From: Agrilactobacillus fermenti
Lineage (GTDB): Bacteria; Bacillota; Bacilli; Lactobacillales; Lactobacillaceae
Assembly (NCBI RefSeq): GCF_021030645.1
Contig: NZ_JACGCJ010000007.1
Span: forward strand, 1 to 64,000
Reading direction: 5' to 3'
DNA: 64,000 bases
Shown: positions 8,392 through 18,014 of the stretch, piece after piece
Layout: each line of letters begins with the position of its first letter
How positions within the stretch are numbered: the first letter of the stretch is position 1
Program-made: the position numbers and the translations under genes
Notes under the pieces: generated by a model
Database searches by the model: none
Told to the model about the DNA's origin: nothing
What the model saw: the letters and a program-made list of their open reading frames with translations, nothing else

Positions 8392-9000
8392 ATGGCAAAA
8401 GATAAAGGCGGCGCTGTTAGTGTAGACGCTTCTCAAGGTGCAAAAAAGGTACTTTATTTACGTCTACGCTCAGAGCGTCCATTTAAAGATGCTCAAAGAC
8501 TCCCGTTACAAACAAAGCATACAATCAAAGAGGACCGCTCTGTTGATACGGCCCAAACAAAAGACGGTGGTGTAGCAGCGGGTGGTGCTTATACATCTTC
8601 AATTGATATTGAAGCTTTAGATGTAAAAAATAACCCAGTTGCGGATATGATGCACTACGCAATGCAAAATAATCTAAAACTAGAGGCTTGGGAATTAGAT
8701 TTTGATGACCCAGTATTGGATGATGCAGGCAAACCAATTCCTAATACTTACCATTCCTTGTACAATACAGGTTTGTTAAATGGTTGGGAAGCTGATGCTG
8801 ACGTCGAAAACAATTCAACAATCAAGACAACTTTAGTTATGGACGGCCCTATGTTGGGTGGGCAAGAGGTTGTCGAAAGTGATGAAATTGATGAAGTTAA
8901 ACTTTACTATCATATTTTGAAGGGCGAACAAGGTATTGCACCTGAACCATTATATGAACCACAAACAAAAACTGAAACGCCAGTCAATCCAACCCCATAA
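8392..9000 (+). CDS. Phage major tail protein (TP901-1 family)
   Basis: A 202-residue tail tube protein. The middle region (THTIKEDRSVDT-like segment, then an Ala/Gly turn and YTSSIDIEAL) and the LEAWELDFDDP strand are characteristic of TP901-1-type major tail proteins that stack into hexameric rings. The C-terminus is Pro/Thr-rich. The start at ATG 8392 has AGGTGG upstream; the longer frame to 8314 runs through the previous gene. A strong terminator hairpin follows, as expected for a highly expressed structural gene. Confidence 0.9.
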   Translation: MAKDKGGAVSVDASQGAKKVLYLRLRSERPFKDAQRLPLQTKHTIKEDRSVDTAQTKDGGVAAGGAYTSSIDIEALDVKNNPVADMMHYAMQNNLKLEAWELDFDDPVLDDAGKPIPNTYHSLYNTGLLNGWEADADVENNSTIKTTLVMDGPMLGGQEVVESDEIDEVKLYYHILKGEQGIAPEPLYEPQTKTETPVNPTP

Positions 9001-9023
9001 TTGTAAGAATATTGAATAAAATT

Positions 9024-9054
9024 GACAGGAGCCTCAGTGCTTCTGTCTTTTTTT
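9024..9054 (+). terminator. Terminator after the major tail protein gene
   Basis: A 9-bp stem (9024-9032 with 9039-9047, one G-U pair), 6-base loop, then seven T residues. It probably lowers transcription into the chaperone and tape-measure genes. Confidence 0.8.
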
Positions 9055-9069
9055 GTAAGGAGAGAGAAT

Positions 9070-9477
9070 ATGTTAAAAATTAATGGTAAAGAATATGAAA
9101 CCGCATTTGGATTCTTATTCCTGAGAAAGATCAATGCACTAAAAGACATCATGACGATAGATGATACTTCTACTGCCAAACTAAAAGGATTGCTGGTTTC
9201 TTTCTTTCAAGGCGATCCAATGGCGGTATTGGAACTTACAAAAGCCTGCCTAGCTGTTAACAAGGACTTAAAGGAAATGGATATCGAGCATTATATTGAA
9301 TCCGAAGCTAACTATGATGAACTCATTGATTTTTTAAACAAAAGCTTGGCCAGCTCCAATCTGACATCGAAAGCTTACAAATTAGCAGAAAGCACGTTCA
9401 ATCTGATCATGACCAAAGGCAACAAAGTCACAGACAAAGATTTCCAAGAACTGATGAGGAACAGTATCAAGAGATAG
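9070..9477 (+). CDS. Tail assembly chaperone (gpG-like)
   Basis: A 135-residue mainly helical protein in the position of the lambda gpG-type chaperone, which coats the tape measure during tail assembly; the N-terminus (INGKEYETAFGFLFLRKIN) matches the TAC_12-like family. Its stop TAG overlaps a GTG of the following -1-frame gene. The second frame is open upstream of this stop back to 9330, so a gpG-gpT fusion by -1 frameshifting is possible. Start is ATG 9070 after AAGGAGAG. Confidence 0.82.
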   Translation: MLKINGKEYETAFGFLFLRKINALKDIMTIDDTSTAKLKGLLVSFFQGDPMAVLELTKACLAVNKDLKEMDIEHYIESEANYDELIDFLNKSLASSNLTSKAYKLAESTFNLIMTKGNKVTDKDFQELMRNSIKR

Positions 9478-9857
9478 TGACTAATTGTTTTCGGTGTTTT
9501 CCTGATATCAAGCTGCCAGAAATTGAACGCATGACATATTTTGAATATGTTTTAAGACTCCGTGGATTTGCACTAAGAATGCTCGATCAAAAGCAGCAAG
9601 ACTTAAATAAAGCCATCTGGGCCTTCGAGTTAAATGCCTATGATAAAAATGGAAAGCCACTTGTCAAAAAAGCTACAGACCTTTTTGATTACGAAAGGGA
9701 GGTTAATCAAGTTCTCGGGAACGGTCAAGAGAATGAGCGTGTCTCAGAGTTAGAAGCACGGAAACGAGCCGCCGACAAATTGCAACGAATCTTGAATGAA
9801 AGGAGGAATTCTAACAATGGAATCCGGGAGCATCACAGCAAGACTGAGAGCAAATGA
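9477..9857 (+). CDS. Tail assembly chaperone, second frame (gpT-like extension)
   Basis: This frame is -1 relative to the preceding chaperone and begins with the GTG overlapping its TAG stop, or is entered by frameshifting somewhere between 9330 and 9477. The product is 126 residues from the GTG, with ERMTYFEYVLRLRGFALRM and a helical C-terminus rich in Glu/Arg. In siphophages the gpT part is normally made only as a fusion that bridges chaperone and tail tube subunits. In-frame residues just before the GTG (TDEEQYQEI) look protein-like, which favours a fusion. It runs past the tape-measure start by 41 bases. Confidence 0.7.
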   Translation: MTNCFRCFPDIKLPEIERMTYFEYVLRLRGFALRMLDQKQQDLNKAIWAFELNAYDKNGKPLVKKATDLFDYEREVNQVLGNGQENERVSELEARKRAADKLQRILNERRNSNNGIREHHSKTESK

Positions 9858-12800
9858 TGAAAATTATACTTCAACCTTCAATAAGGCTATTGGCACCCTT
9901 AAAAGTTTTACACAGCAACACACTGGAGCAATGAATGTTATGGGTAGTTTTAAAGGCATGGTTGCATCGGTTGCTGCCGGAATGGGTGTCTATAAAGCTG
10001 CAAGTGCTGGAGTCAACCTAGTTATGGGGCAAGTACACTCAGCTTTTGCCAGATTGGATACAATGCAAAACTTCAATCGAAGCATGACCGTATTGGTCGG
10101 TAGTTCTGAAAAAGCAAATGAAACATTAAATGAACTTAAAGATATTTCACATGGTACTGCGTATGGATTGGATGTTATGGCTCAGGCTACCCAAGGGTTT
10201 GCAACTTCTGGGGTAGATGTTAAAAAGTCGGTTGATTATGTTAAAGATTTTGCTAATGCAGTCTCCTTTTATGGTGACGGAACTAATGAACAACTAAAAC
10301 AGGTTACTTACCAAATGCAACAAATGGCTGCTAAAGGTACAGCAAATATGGGCGATTTGAATACTGCTGTACAAGCGGGTATTCCTGTTTATCGAATCTA
10401 TGCTCAAGCAACTGGTCAATCTACAGAGGAAGTTATGAAAGCTTTGTCGGCCGGAAAAATCAGCAGTGAGGACTTCTTCAATACGCTCCATAAAGCCTTT
10501 AATGAAGGTGTAGAAGGGTTCCCCGCAATTGCTAATGCCGCAAAAGAAGCTGGTGCGACTTGGCAGGGGACCTTTGATAACATGAAAGCTGCTATTACAC
10601 GTGGGTTAACGCAGACAATTAATGGATTTGATTCATTAGTACAAGCTACCTTTGGTAAAAGCATCAAACAAACGATTGCCGATTTTGGTAGCCATTCGGA
10701 ATCAGTTCTAACAGGTTTTGGTACTAGTATTAGTAAAGCCAGTGGCATTTTCACACCATTTGTCAGCATTATTAGGACTTCATTCAGTGGTGTCGATGAT
10801 TCAATTAAGAATGCTATCGGCAATATTATTAATTATTTAAAGACCATGTTCTCTTCAATGAATGATTCAAGTCATTTAGACAAATTTAAAGGTGCTATGG
10901 ATAGGGTAGCCGAAGCCATCAAGAAAGTTGCCGACTTTGTTGGTAATAATTTTGCTAGTGCGATGAACTTACTTCAAAAGTATGCTGAAGCATTAGGCAT
11001 CGCGTTTCAGGGAACCGGTAAAATTATCGGCGCGGCATTCAAAACAATTTTTGACACCCTTAGTGATCTTTTTAGTTCTCTAAGCGATACCAGTGCTATC
11101 AACGTTTTCCAGAACGCCATGACTGGCGTTGCAAATGTTGTTAAAAACGTAGCCGGTTTTGTTCGTGATCACTTCAAGGGTATGATCGACACTATCAAGG
11201 AACATCTTGAAATTGTCCATAATTCTTTTAAAGGTGTTGGCTCTGCAATTGGAGAAGCTGTATCTGCAGTTATAGATGCATTTAAATCTATGTACGGAAA
11301 CATGACCAAACAGGATGAAATCAATACCTTTAAGAGTGGCATGGGTATAGTTGCTGATGCGATAAAAAATGCGGCTGGCTTTATCAAAGAACACGCAAAC
11401 CAAATTGCTTATCTTATTAAATCCATTGGTCAGCTATTGCTTGCTTATCAGGGAATCAAAGCTATTAAAACATTGAGTGAGCCATTCATTGCTGCTGGTA
11501 AAAACGTAATGGACTTTTACGGTAAACTTAATGATTTAGGTAATCTTATGTCTATAGGCTGGCAACAAAAAGTTGGTGGTTGGACTGGCTTGTGGGAAAC
11601 AATCAAATCTCCATTTCTGTCTGTTGGTCAAACTATATCTGATTTTGGCTCTAAAATTAATAAAACACGAAAAGAACTGGAGCAATTAGAAAATATTGGT
11701 CCAATACGAGCATTCTTACAAGCTTTTGGCGATCATTTATTGGCGCTATTTCCAAACCTAGATTTGTTCATAACAAATATGTCCAAGGCAAGAGAACAAA
11801 TGAAATTACTTGATGATGGTAATGCCGTCACTCGCTTTTTCCGTGGGTTCACAGCAAGTTTAGAAACAACATTTCCCAAACTACGGACTTTTACCAATAA
11901 TATTCGAGAACCTAAGAAAGCAATGGATAAATTTGTTGAAGGGCTAGCTAAAATGGGGCAGAAAGCCACGGGCACTGGTCCTGTAATAGTTAGTGCAAGC
12001 AATGTCATCAAAGGTGCCTTAACAGGAATTAAAAATGGTTTTAAATCTATGCTTAGCACTGGTGTATCAGCAATCACGAAACTGAATAGTGCTATGTTAA
12101 CCAACCCCATTACGGCGCTATTAGTAGCTATTACTGCAGCATTAGGTGCTGTTGCATTAGCTTGGTCAACCAATTTTGGTGGCATGCGCGATGTAGTTAA
12201 CGGTTTCTGGGAACGAGCCAAACCTGCATTTAGCGCTATTAAGGATGCTTTCAAGCGGTTAAGTGATTCATTCAAAGATATGCCTGCTAGTATGAAAAAA
12301 TTCCACCTAGGTTTAGTCGCAAGTATCCTGACACCACTGGCATTAGTTGCTGATGCTCTGAGACTAATAGTTAACCTTCTCATCTCTTTCGCAGAGATTA
12401 TTGTACGTACTGGTAGTGCAATATCTAAGGCATCAAAAGGTGATTTCAAAGGTGCCGCAGATGAGATGAAAAAAGGCTTTTCAGATGCTGGAAATAATAT
12501 TTCTGATGTTTTCACTCATTCAGTAACGGGGGCTCTATGGGATACGGTAAATGCTGCAGGAAAAACAGCTGATAAAAGTAATGAAGTGGCCAAAAGAATG
12601 GCTAAAGACGCCAATAAAATTACGGATAGCTTTAGCAAAATGAGTGATAAAGCCAAAGAAGCTGGTGAAAACTTACGTAGTGCTTTTAATAACATAGATA
12701 CGCAAGATGTATACAAGTACTATTCTGATTTGGTTTCATTAGTCAATACTAGCCTTAGTGCTATGACCCAAGCACACAAGGACTATGCAAGCAAGCTTAA

Positions 12801-14439
12801 AGAAGCACAGAAGAAAGACATATCAGAGCGCAAAACAGTTCAACAAAATGCCCTTAATGATTTATTGAAGGATCATCAAAATAGTTACAATAACCTTTTA
12901 TCTGTTTATGAAAGTTATGCACAACAGCTAAAAAATAATACAGATGTTAACGGCAATAAATTATCTGAGGATCAACGTCAAGCACTGCAATCACAGTTTG
13001 ATCAAGTTTATGCCACTTTACAAAAAGAAAACGGTGCTGTAGTTCAAGCGGGTCTAGATAAAATCAAATTGAAACAAAACCTATCGGTGCAAGAACAAGA
13101 ACAGGTCAGTGCAGCATTAACAGCAGAGTACAATTTAAATTCTGATGCAATCGCTCGAAACAATGATTTAATCAAGCAAAAACAAGATGAATTAAACACT
13201 GCTAAAGACGAGTCACAACGTAAGGCCATTGAACAAGAAATCAAGCAATTGCAAGATAAAAACGCTTCAATTTTAAATTCAGAGACCACGTTCGGACAAC
13301 AGTTAGTACAGATTACTTCGCAGAATGGTAAAGCAAATCTTGATGCTTTAACCAATGCTATGGAGCAGCAAAAAGGTATGACTAAGCAAGAACTACAAGG
13401 CATACTACAAGAATGGCGGGACCATGGAGGTAGCATTAACCAGGAGACGCTATTGATTGCTCAATACCTGCAGCAAAACGGTGTTCAAGGGTCTGATAAC
13501 TGGCATAAGGCTCTAACTACCAAAAAACCTGAGGAAATCAAGGCAGCTTTTACTGATGAAATCCAACAAGGTATTCAAGACCTTCCTAATAAACTGTTTC
13601 AGGGTGGTTCTAAAGGCAAGGACAAGTACATTGAAGCTATCAAATCTGGCGACTATACTGGTGCTGGAAAATATTTGAATGATAAAACTAGTGCTGGCGC
13701 TGATTCAAATAGGAAGAAAATGAGTGATAGTGGTAAAAACGCTGCTAAAGATTATGTAAAAAACGTTAAGAACCAAAAAGACGCAGCGAAAGCTGCTGGA
13801 ACAATTCTAGCGGACAACACCAAAAGTGGAGCTGACTCAAAGAAAAAACAAATTGGTGATGTGGGTGATACAGCAGGCTATCGGTTTCAAAGTGGCGTTA
13901 AAGGACGTAAAAATGATTCAAAAAATGCAGGTACGGATTTATCAAATTCTGCGAAGAATGGTGCTAAAAGCGTCGGTGGCTTTGATAATATTGGTGGTAA
14001 TATGGCTGCCGGAGTTGCAACCGGTATTCGTAGCAATTCTTGGCAAGCTGAGAGCGAAATGCAAAATCTGGTTGATCGAGTTAATGAGAAAGCGCGTCAG
14101 GCGGGGAAAATCCATTCTCCATCAAGGTTAATGCGAGATTCTATTGGTAAAAACTTAGCTTTAGGTATTGCGGTTGGTATTAAGCAATATGCACAATCCG
14201 CTGTTGATGAAGCCCAAAATTTAATTACTGGTATCCAGCACGGCGTAGCAGGTGCAACAAGCTGGATGAATAATTCACAACTATTTAACACGAATCTAAA
14301 ACAATCAGTTGATATTAATGACAACCGTAAACAGCAGCCATTACAGGTGCAATTAAATATGGGCGGTACTGTATTTAGTGCGTTCGTAGATAATATTTCT
14401 ACGCAGCAAAGCATCGATCTAGAGATGGATCGTTATTAG
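9817..14439 (+). CDS. Phage tail tape measure protein
   Basis: A 1540-residue tape measure; its length sets tail length and it is ejected ahead of the DNA. The first 250 residues match the tape-measure N-terminal domain (KANETLNELKDISHGTAYGL, then QQMAAKGTANMGDLN). Residues of about 340-560 contain three copies of a 74-residue unit with exact 222-base periodicity. A hydrophobic helix near residue 770 (LLVAITAALGAVALAW) could insert in the host membrane. Residues of about 980-1200 are coiled coil, followed by short Lys/Asp/Gly repeats and the usual end segment (SPSRLMRDSIGKNLALGI). ATG 9817 follows AAGGAGG. Confidence 0.93.
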   Translation: MESGSITARLRANDENYTSTFNKAIGTLKSFTQQHTGAMNVMGSFKGMVASVAAGMGVYKAASAGVNLVMGQVHSAFARLDTMQNFNRSMTVLVGSSEKANETLNELKDISHGTAYGLDVMAQATQGFATSGVDVKKSVDYVKDFANAVSFYGDGTNEQLKQVTYQMQQMAAKGTANMGDLNTAVQAGIPVYRIYAQATGQSTEEVMKALSAGKISSEDFFNTLHKAFNEGVEGFPAIANAAKEAGATWQGTFDNMKAAITRGLTQTINGFDSLVQATFGKSIKQTIADFGSHSESVLTGFGTSISKASGIFTPFVSIIRTSFSGVDDSIKNAIGNIINYLKTMFSSMNDSSHLDKFKGAMDRVAEAIKKVADFVGNNFASAMNLLQKYAEALGIAFQGTGKIIGAAFKTIFDTLSDLFSSLSDTSAINVFQNAMTGVANVVKNVAGFVRDHFKGMIDTIKEHLEIVHNSFKGVGSAIGEAVSAVIDAFKSMYGNMTKQDEINTFKSGMGIVADAIKNAAGFIKEHANQIAYLIKSIGQLLLAYQGIKAIKTLSEPFIAAGKNVMDFYGKLNDLGNLMSIGWQQKVGGWTGLWETIKSPFLSVGQTISDFGSKINKTRKELEQLENIGPIRAFLQAFGDHLLALFPNLDLFITNMSKAREQMKLLDDGNAVTRFFRGFTASLETTFPKLRTFTNNIREPKKAMDKFVEGLAKMGQKATGTGPVIVSASNVIKGALTGIKNGFKSMLSTGVSAITKLNSAMLTNPITALLVAITAALGAVALAWSTNFGGMRDVVNGFWERAKPAFSAIKDAFKRLSDSFKDMPASMKKFHLGLVASILTPLALVADALRLIVNLLISFAEIIVRTGSAISKASKGDFKGAADEMKKGFSDAGNNISDVFTHSVTGALWDTVNAAGKTADKSNEVAKRMAKDANKITDSFSKMSDKAKEAGENLRSAFNNIDTQDVYKYYSDLVSLVNTSLSAMTQAHKDYASKLKEAQKKDISERKTVQQNALNDLLKDHQNSYNNLLSVYESYAQQLKNNTDVNGNKLSEDQRQALQSQFDQVYATLQKENGAVVQAGLDKIKLKQNLSVQEQEQVSAALTAEYNLNSDAIARNNDLIKQKQDELNTAKDESQRKAIEQEIKQLQDKNASILNSETTFGQQLVQITSQNGKANLDALTNAMEQQKGMTKQELQGILQEWRDHGGSINQETLLIAQYLQQNGVQGSDNWHKALTTKKPEEIKAAFTDEIQQGIQDLPNKLFQGGSKGKDKYIEAIKSGDYTGAGKYLNDKTSAGADSNRKKMSDSGKNAAKDYVKNVKNQKDAAKAAGTILADNTKSGADSKKKQIGDVGDTAGYRFQSGVKGRKNDSKNAGTDLSNSAKNGAKSVGGFDNIGGNMAAGVATGIRSNSWQAESEMQNLVDRVNEKARQAGKIHSPSRLMRDSIGKNLALGIAVGIKQYAQSAVDEAQNLITGIQHGVAGATSWMNNSQLFNTNLKQSVDINDNRKQQPLQVQLNMGGTVFSAFVDNISTQQSIDLEMDRY

Positions 14440-14447
14440 GAGGTGGC

Positions 14448-15227
14448 ATGGTGAAACAATATATTCCTTTTCGAAAAACTAGCAAGGGTGAGTCTTTTGA
14501 TGTTCCTGCAGAAGCAATGTTTATTCAGCAGGATGGCAAACAACAAGCTTTAGAGGAACTTGTCTTAGGATATCAAACACTTCAAGTTACAGGCAGAGAA
14601 TTAATTAAATATAATATTGCTGAAGAAAGTGTTGAAGGTCGAGGTGGGACGTTATTTAGGAATGCAACATTGCCATCTAGAGATATTAAAGTGAAGTATT
14701 TACTCCAAGCGGAAGATGAATTTAAATTCCGAGAGCAATACAATACTTTGATGAAGGTTTTATCTGCGCAAAAGTTATTATTTAACTTTAATGATGAGCG
14801 TGAGTTTTTTTTCACGGGTACACTAAGCAACGTTGACGAAGTAGATGGCGGTCTTTTGAGTGTTATTAGCAGTTTTACCATCCATTGTCCAGACCCCTAT
14901 AAATATACTGAACCAAAAACAGTTCAATTGACGAATAACCAAAAAATTGATGATCCTCAACTCATTTATCCAACAATTCCTGATAAAATTGTTTTAAACG
15001 GTGTCAGTGGCCATGGTGTAATAAAAAATACGAAAACAGGCATGTGGATTGGTGTCAGTGGCTCTGGAAGTATTTCTTTATTCCCAAATACCGGGGGAAG
15101 TTCAGTAGATTCCAATAATATTGACTACCTGAGTTATCTAGAATATTTCACTATTGAAAATGGAGATTTGATTACACTTGAAAATGCAGCATCAATTTCC
15201 ATTGGCTATCGGAGGCGTTTGTTATGA
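14448..15227 (+). CDS. Distal tail protein (Dit)
   Basis: A 259-residue Sipho_tail family protein that forms the hub joining tail tube to baseplate. The order tape measure-Dit-tail endopeptidase is conserved. Recognisable stretches include GYQTLQVTGRELIKYNI, RNATLPSRDIKVKYLL and FTIHCPDPYKY, the latter typical of the end of the N-terminal ring domain; a shorter beta-rich C-terminal domain follows. ATG 14448 has AGGAGG upstream; GTG 14451 is an alternative. Confidence 0.9.
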   Translation: MVKQYIPFRKTSKGESFDVPAEAMFIQQDGKQQALEELVLGYQTLQVTGRELIKYNIAEESVEGRGGTLFRNATLPSRDIKVKYLLQAEDEFKFREQYNTLMKVLSAQKLLFNFNDEREFFFTGTLSNVDEVDGGLLSVISSFTIHCPDPYKYTEPKTVQLTNNQKIDDPQLIYPTIPDKIVLNGVSGHGVIKNTKTGMWIGVSGSGSISLFPNTGGSSVDSNNIDYLSYLEYFTIENGDLITLENAASISIGYRRRLL

Positions 15228-17779
15228 GTACGCCTTTATTATTGTTGGATCAACATGAAAAAGTATTTCGTCGGGTGCCTGCGACATACATGAAGGAGTT
15301 TGTTGAAACTCAAATTATTCGTGATGCATATACATTACAAGGTACAGCGCTAATTAAAGATAATTATATTGAGGACTTTGATAAAGCAACATATTTTGCA
15401 ATCACAGACGACACTGATGATGATTCTAGATTCAGAGTTTATTACAAACAATATGCTAAAAGTGCTAATGACAAGACGATTAGCTTTCAAGGAACCTATG
15501 CGCCCTATGTTGAACTGGCTGGTTATGGTTTCATCGAAGATAAACGTCCAGTATTAAAAGAACTAGACTACTTTTTAGGTCTAGTCTTTGAGGGAACGCG
15601 ATGGTCAGTGCGCCAAGTACCTGATGATATTCCAAATGGTACTCAAAATTTTTATTACGTTAGTCGATTAGATGCCTTGAAAACGATCATAGATCTCTTT
15701 GATATTGATGTGAATTTTGTTTATACAATTAAAAACAATCAAATTACAGGTCGATATGTAGATGTGTATGGCACAATGGGACGCGACACTGGTAAGCGTT
15801 TTGCATATGGGTCAAAAGCACTCACTATTCTTCGGGAACAATCCTTTTTAAATTTATATACTGCAGTAGTACCTCGTGGTGATGGCGTCCAAAAGAAAGA
15901 CGAATCGGGTAAAACAACGGGTGGTTACACCCGGAAAATAACCATTAACGATATTGATTGGCACGTATCTGATAATGACCCAGTTGATAAACCGAAAGGA
16001 CAAAAATATTTGGAATTGCCAGATAGAACTGCTCTTTTTGGTTATCCAGATGGCACACCCAAAACCCTTATTAAAGACTATCCTGGTATTAAAGATCCAC
16101 AAGATTTAATGCGAGCTGCTTATCTTGATCTGCAAGAAATGGCACGACCTAAAATTCAATTCACCAGTACAATAACAGACATTGGTAACGTTAAGCTTGG
16201 TGATGCCATTGTAATTGTTATGCCGCAGTATAAGTTTGCTTACAAGACACGTATTTTTAAACTTCAGCGCAATTTGTTAAATAATGAAAATACAGTTGCT
16301 GAGTTTGGCGATTATATTGTCAAATCGGCCTATCAACGGGCTTATGAAATGTTATTTCGCGTTCAGAATCTTGATGATAACATGGACGATAATATGTCTG
16401 GAATCAATGACAAGGTTGATGAAAACAAAGGAATTCAAGATACTTGGAATGAAGGTCAAGAAAAATGGAACGATAATCAACAAGACTGGAATAAACTCCG
16501 TGAAGAGTGGGAAAAAAGGGCAGATGGACTTATTAAACAAGTTCAAGATGACGTAGCCAGTGCACAAAAAGATATTTCTGATTATATTGCCGGTCAAGAT
16601 CAATTAGGTGAAATTGTCTTTCTAGGTAAAGACTTTTTACCGACTCGAAACCAAGTTTACAATATTATGGCTCGAACTAATATTGACGGTGGCCGAGGTC
16701 GGTTAATTTTTAATTCCAAGGGTTTGGGGTATTATGATGGCAATATGTTGGTTAAAACGGCAATTACTAATGATGGCCGTGTTTATGCTGATTATTTTAT
16801 CGGCAAGAAGATTGAAGGTATTGACATTATCGGTGCTCGAATTAATGGCGGCATTATAAATGGTGGAGAGTACTTTTCAACAGATTCAGGTGGGCATGCG
16901 GCTCATTTTAATGCTGCTACACTTGATTTTGGTGTTGGTAATTCAACAAGCAATATTAATCGGCGCTTTTCAATGGATTGGATGGGTATGCATTTTTACT
17001 CTGATCAAAACTCACACCTTGTTGGATATATTGGTGTCACTCAATGGATCAAAGACACTGCTCGCAAGGGGTTAGCCTTCAATGTAAGTGATGATAAAGA
17101 TTTTATGGTTTGGGGATTCAATGTTGGCGGCAGTTATGATGAATATTCATCGGACATATTACTTGCCAAAAATCCTATTGGAACACTACATGCGGGTTTT
17201 AATTTAGGTGTTGATATGTACGCTAACTTCCATAGTATCTATGATAATTATCAGCAAAAGAGTTGGGTTCAATTTTATAGTAACGGCATTGCCTTAAAAA
17301 CGTATAATTCAGAAATCAATGCTTTAACAGATGGATCAACAGGCGTTAAGGGATCAAGGTTCTATGTTGAAGGCGACTTTGGTGTTGGTGGTAATAAAAA
17401 TGCATTGATTCCAACTCGTGATGGTGTTCGTGGTTTTTCAGCAGTGGAGTCTGCCGAAGTTTACTTCGAGGATTTTGGAAGTACCACAACTGACGTTAAC
17501 GGAATAGCAGATGTCACTATTGATGACCTATTTTATGATGGTGCCAACACTGACATTGAATACTATGTTTTTTTACAACCACACGATTTTGTTAGTGCTA
17601 CTGTAACTTCTAAAAACGCACACAGTTTTAGTATTAAAACAAATATGCCAAATGTTGCAGTAGATTGGCGGCTAACAGCTAAAAGGCGTGGCTATGAACA
17701 AACACGACTACCTTTACAGAAGATGAATAATGATAAGATTGAAGATTTCTTTGGCCCTAAGGAGGTAAATAATGAATAA
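15224..17779 (+). CDS. Tail-associated protein with prophage endopeptidase domain (Tal)
   Basis: An 851-residue tail tip protein. Residues 1-380 resemble the prophage tail endopeptidase/gp27-like hub domain (SRLDALKTIIDLFDIDVNF, later VKLGDAIVIVMPQYKF). A Trp/Asn/Asp/Glu-rich coiled coil spans about 390-460 (GINDKVDENKG, then repeated WND/WNK units). The remainder is beta-rich with glycine repeats (IIGARINGGIINGGEY), like a fibre or receptor-binding shaft, and ends in a compact beta domain. It probably contributes to host recognition and wall penetration. It overlaps Dit by 4 bases. Confidence 0.87.
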   Translation: MSTPLLLLDQHEKVFRRVPATYMKEFVETQIIRDAYTLQGTALIKDNYIEDFDKATYFAITDDTDDDSRFRVYYKQYAKSANDKTISFQGTYAPYVELAGYGFIEDKRPVLKELDYFLGLVFEGTRWSVRQVPDDIPNGTQNFYYVSRLDALKTIIDLFDIDVNFVYTIKNNQITGRYVDVYGTMGRDTGKRFAYGSKALTILREQSFLNLYTAVVPRGDGVQKKDESGKTTGGYTRKITINDIDWHVSDNDPVDKPKGQKYLELPDRTALFGYPDGTPKTLIKDYPGIKDPQDLMRAAYLDLQEMARPKIQFTSTITDIGNVKLGDAIVIVMPQYKFAYKTRIFKLQRNLLNNENTVAEFGDYIVKSAYQRAYEMLFRVQNLDDNMDDNMSGINDKVDENKGIQDTWNEGQEKWNDNQQDWNKLREEWEKRADGLIKQVQDDVASAQKDISDYIAGQDQLGEIVFLGKDFLPTRNQVYNIMARTNIDGGRGRLIFNSKGLGYYDGNMLVKTAITNDGRVYADYFIGKKIEGIDIIGARINGGIINGGEYFSTDSGGHAAHFNAATLDFGVGNSTSNINRRFSMDWMGMHFYSDQNSHLVGYIGVTQWIKDTARKGLAFNVSDDKDFMVWGFNVGGSYDEYSSDILLAKNPIGTLHAGFNLGVDMYANFHSIYDNYQQKSWVQFYSNGIALKTYNSEINALTDGSTGVKGSRFYVEGDFGVGGNKNALIPTRDGVRGFSAVESAEVYFEDFGSTTTDVNGIADVTIDDLFYDGANTDIEYYVFLQPHDFVSATVTSKNAHSFSIKTNMPNVAVDWRLTAKRRGYEQTRLPLQKMNNDKIEDFFGPKEVNNE

Positions 17780-18014
17780 AGATGAATTTTCAAAAGATGA
17801 ATTGGTCAAGGCACTTACACAACAAATAGAACAACAAAGTTCGGATATGGCGAATATTCAGATTACGAATCAACTATTTCTAAACAAATTGACCAACTAC
17901 TCTATTATTATTAATAAATTAAAGGCTAACCATCCAGATATTTATGAATCTCTTGCAGGAGGTGATGACAAGGATGGCCACAAACTACAAGCAAATCCTA
18001 AATCTAAATCGTAA
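17772..18014 (+). CDS. Small phage baseplate-region protein, unknown function
   Basis: An 80-residue polar, helical protein (QQIEQQSSDMANIQ followed by a Leu/Ile-rich helix) overlapping both neighbours. Its ATG has AAGGAGG directly upstream. Position between Tal and the BppU-type protein suggests a baseplate accessory or assembly factor; no family is recognised. Confidence 0.65.
   Translation: MNKDEFSKDELVKALTQQIEQQSSDMANIQITNQLFLNKLTNYSIIINKLKANHPDIYESLAGGDDKDGHKLQANPKSKS

Noticed and set aside
8910-9179. 89-codon minus-strand frame over the end of the major tail protein
   Set aside because: Shadow frame crossing a clear terminator and the chaperone ribosome site; no start signal.
11733-12515. 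260-codon open frame on the minus strand inside the tape measure gene
   Set aside because: It is an antisense shadow: no ribosome site, hydrophobic low-complexity translation, and the + strand frame is clearly the tape measure.
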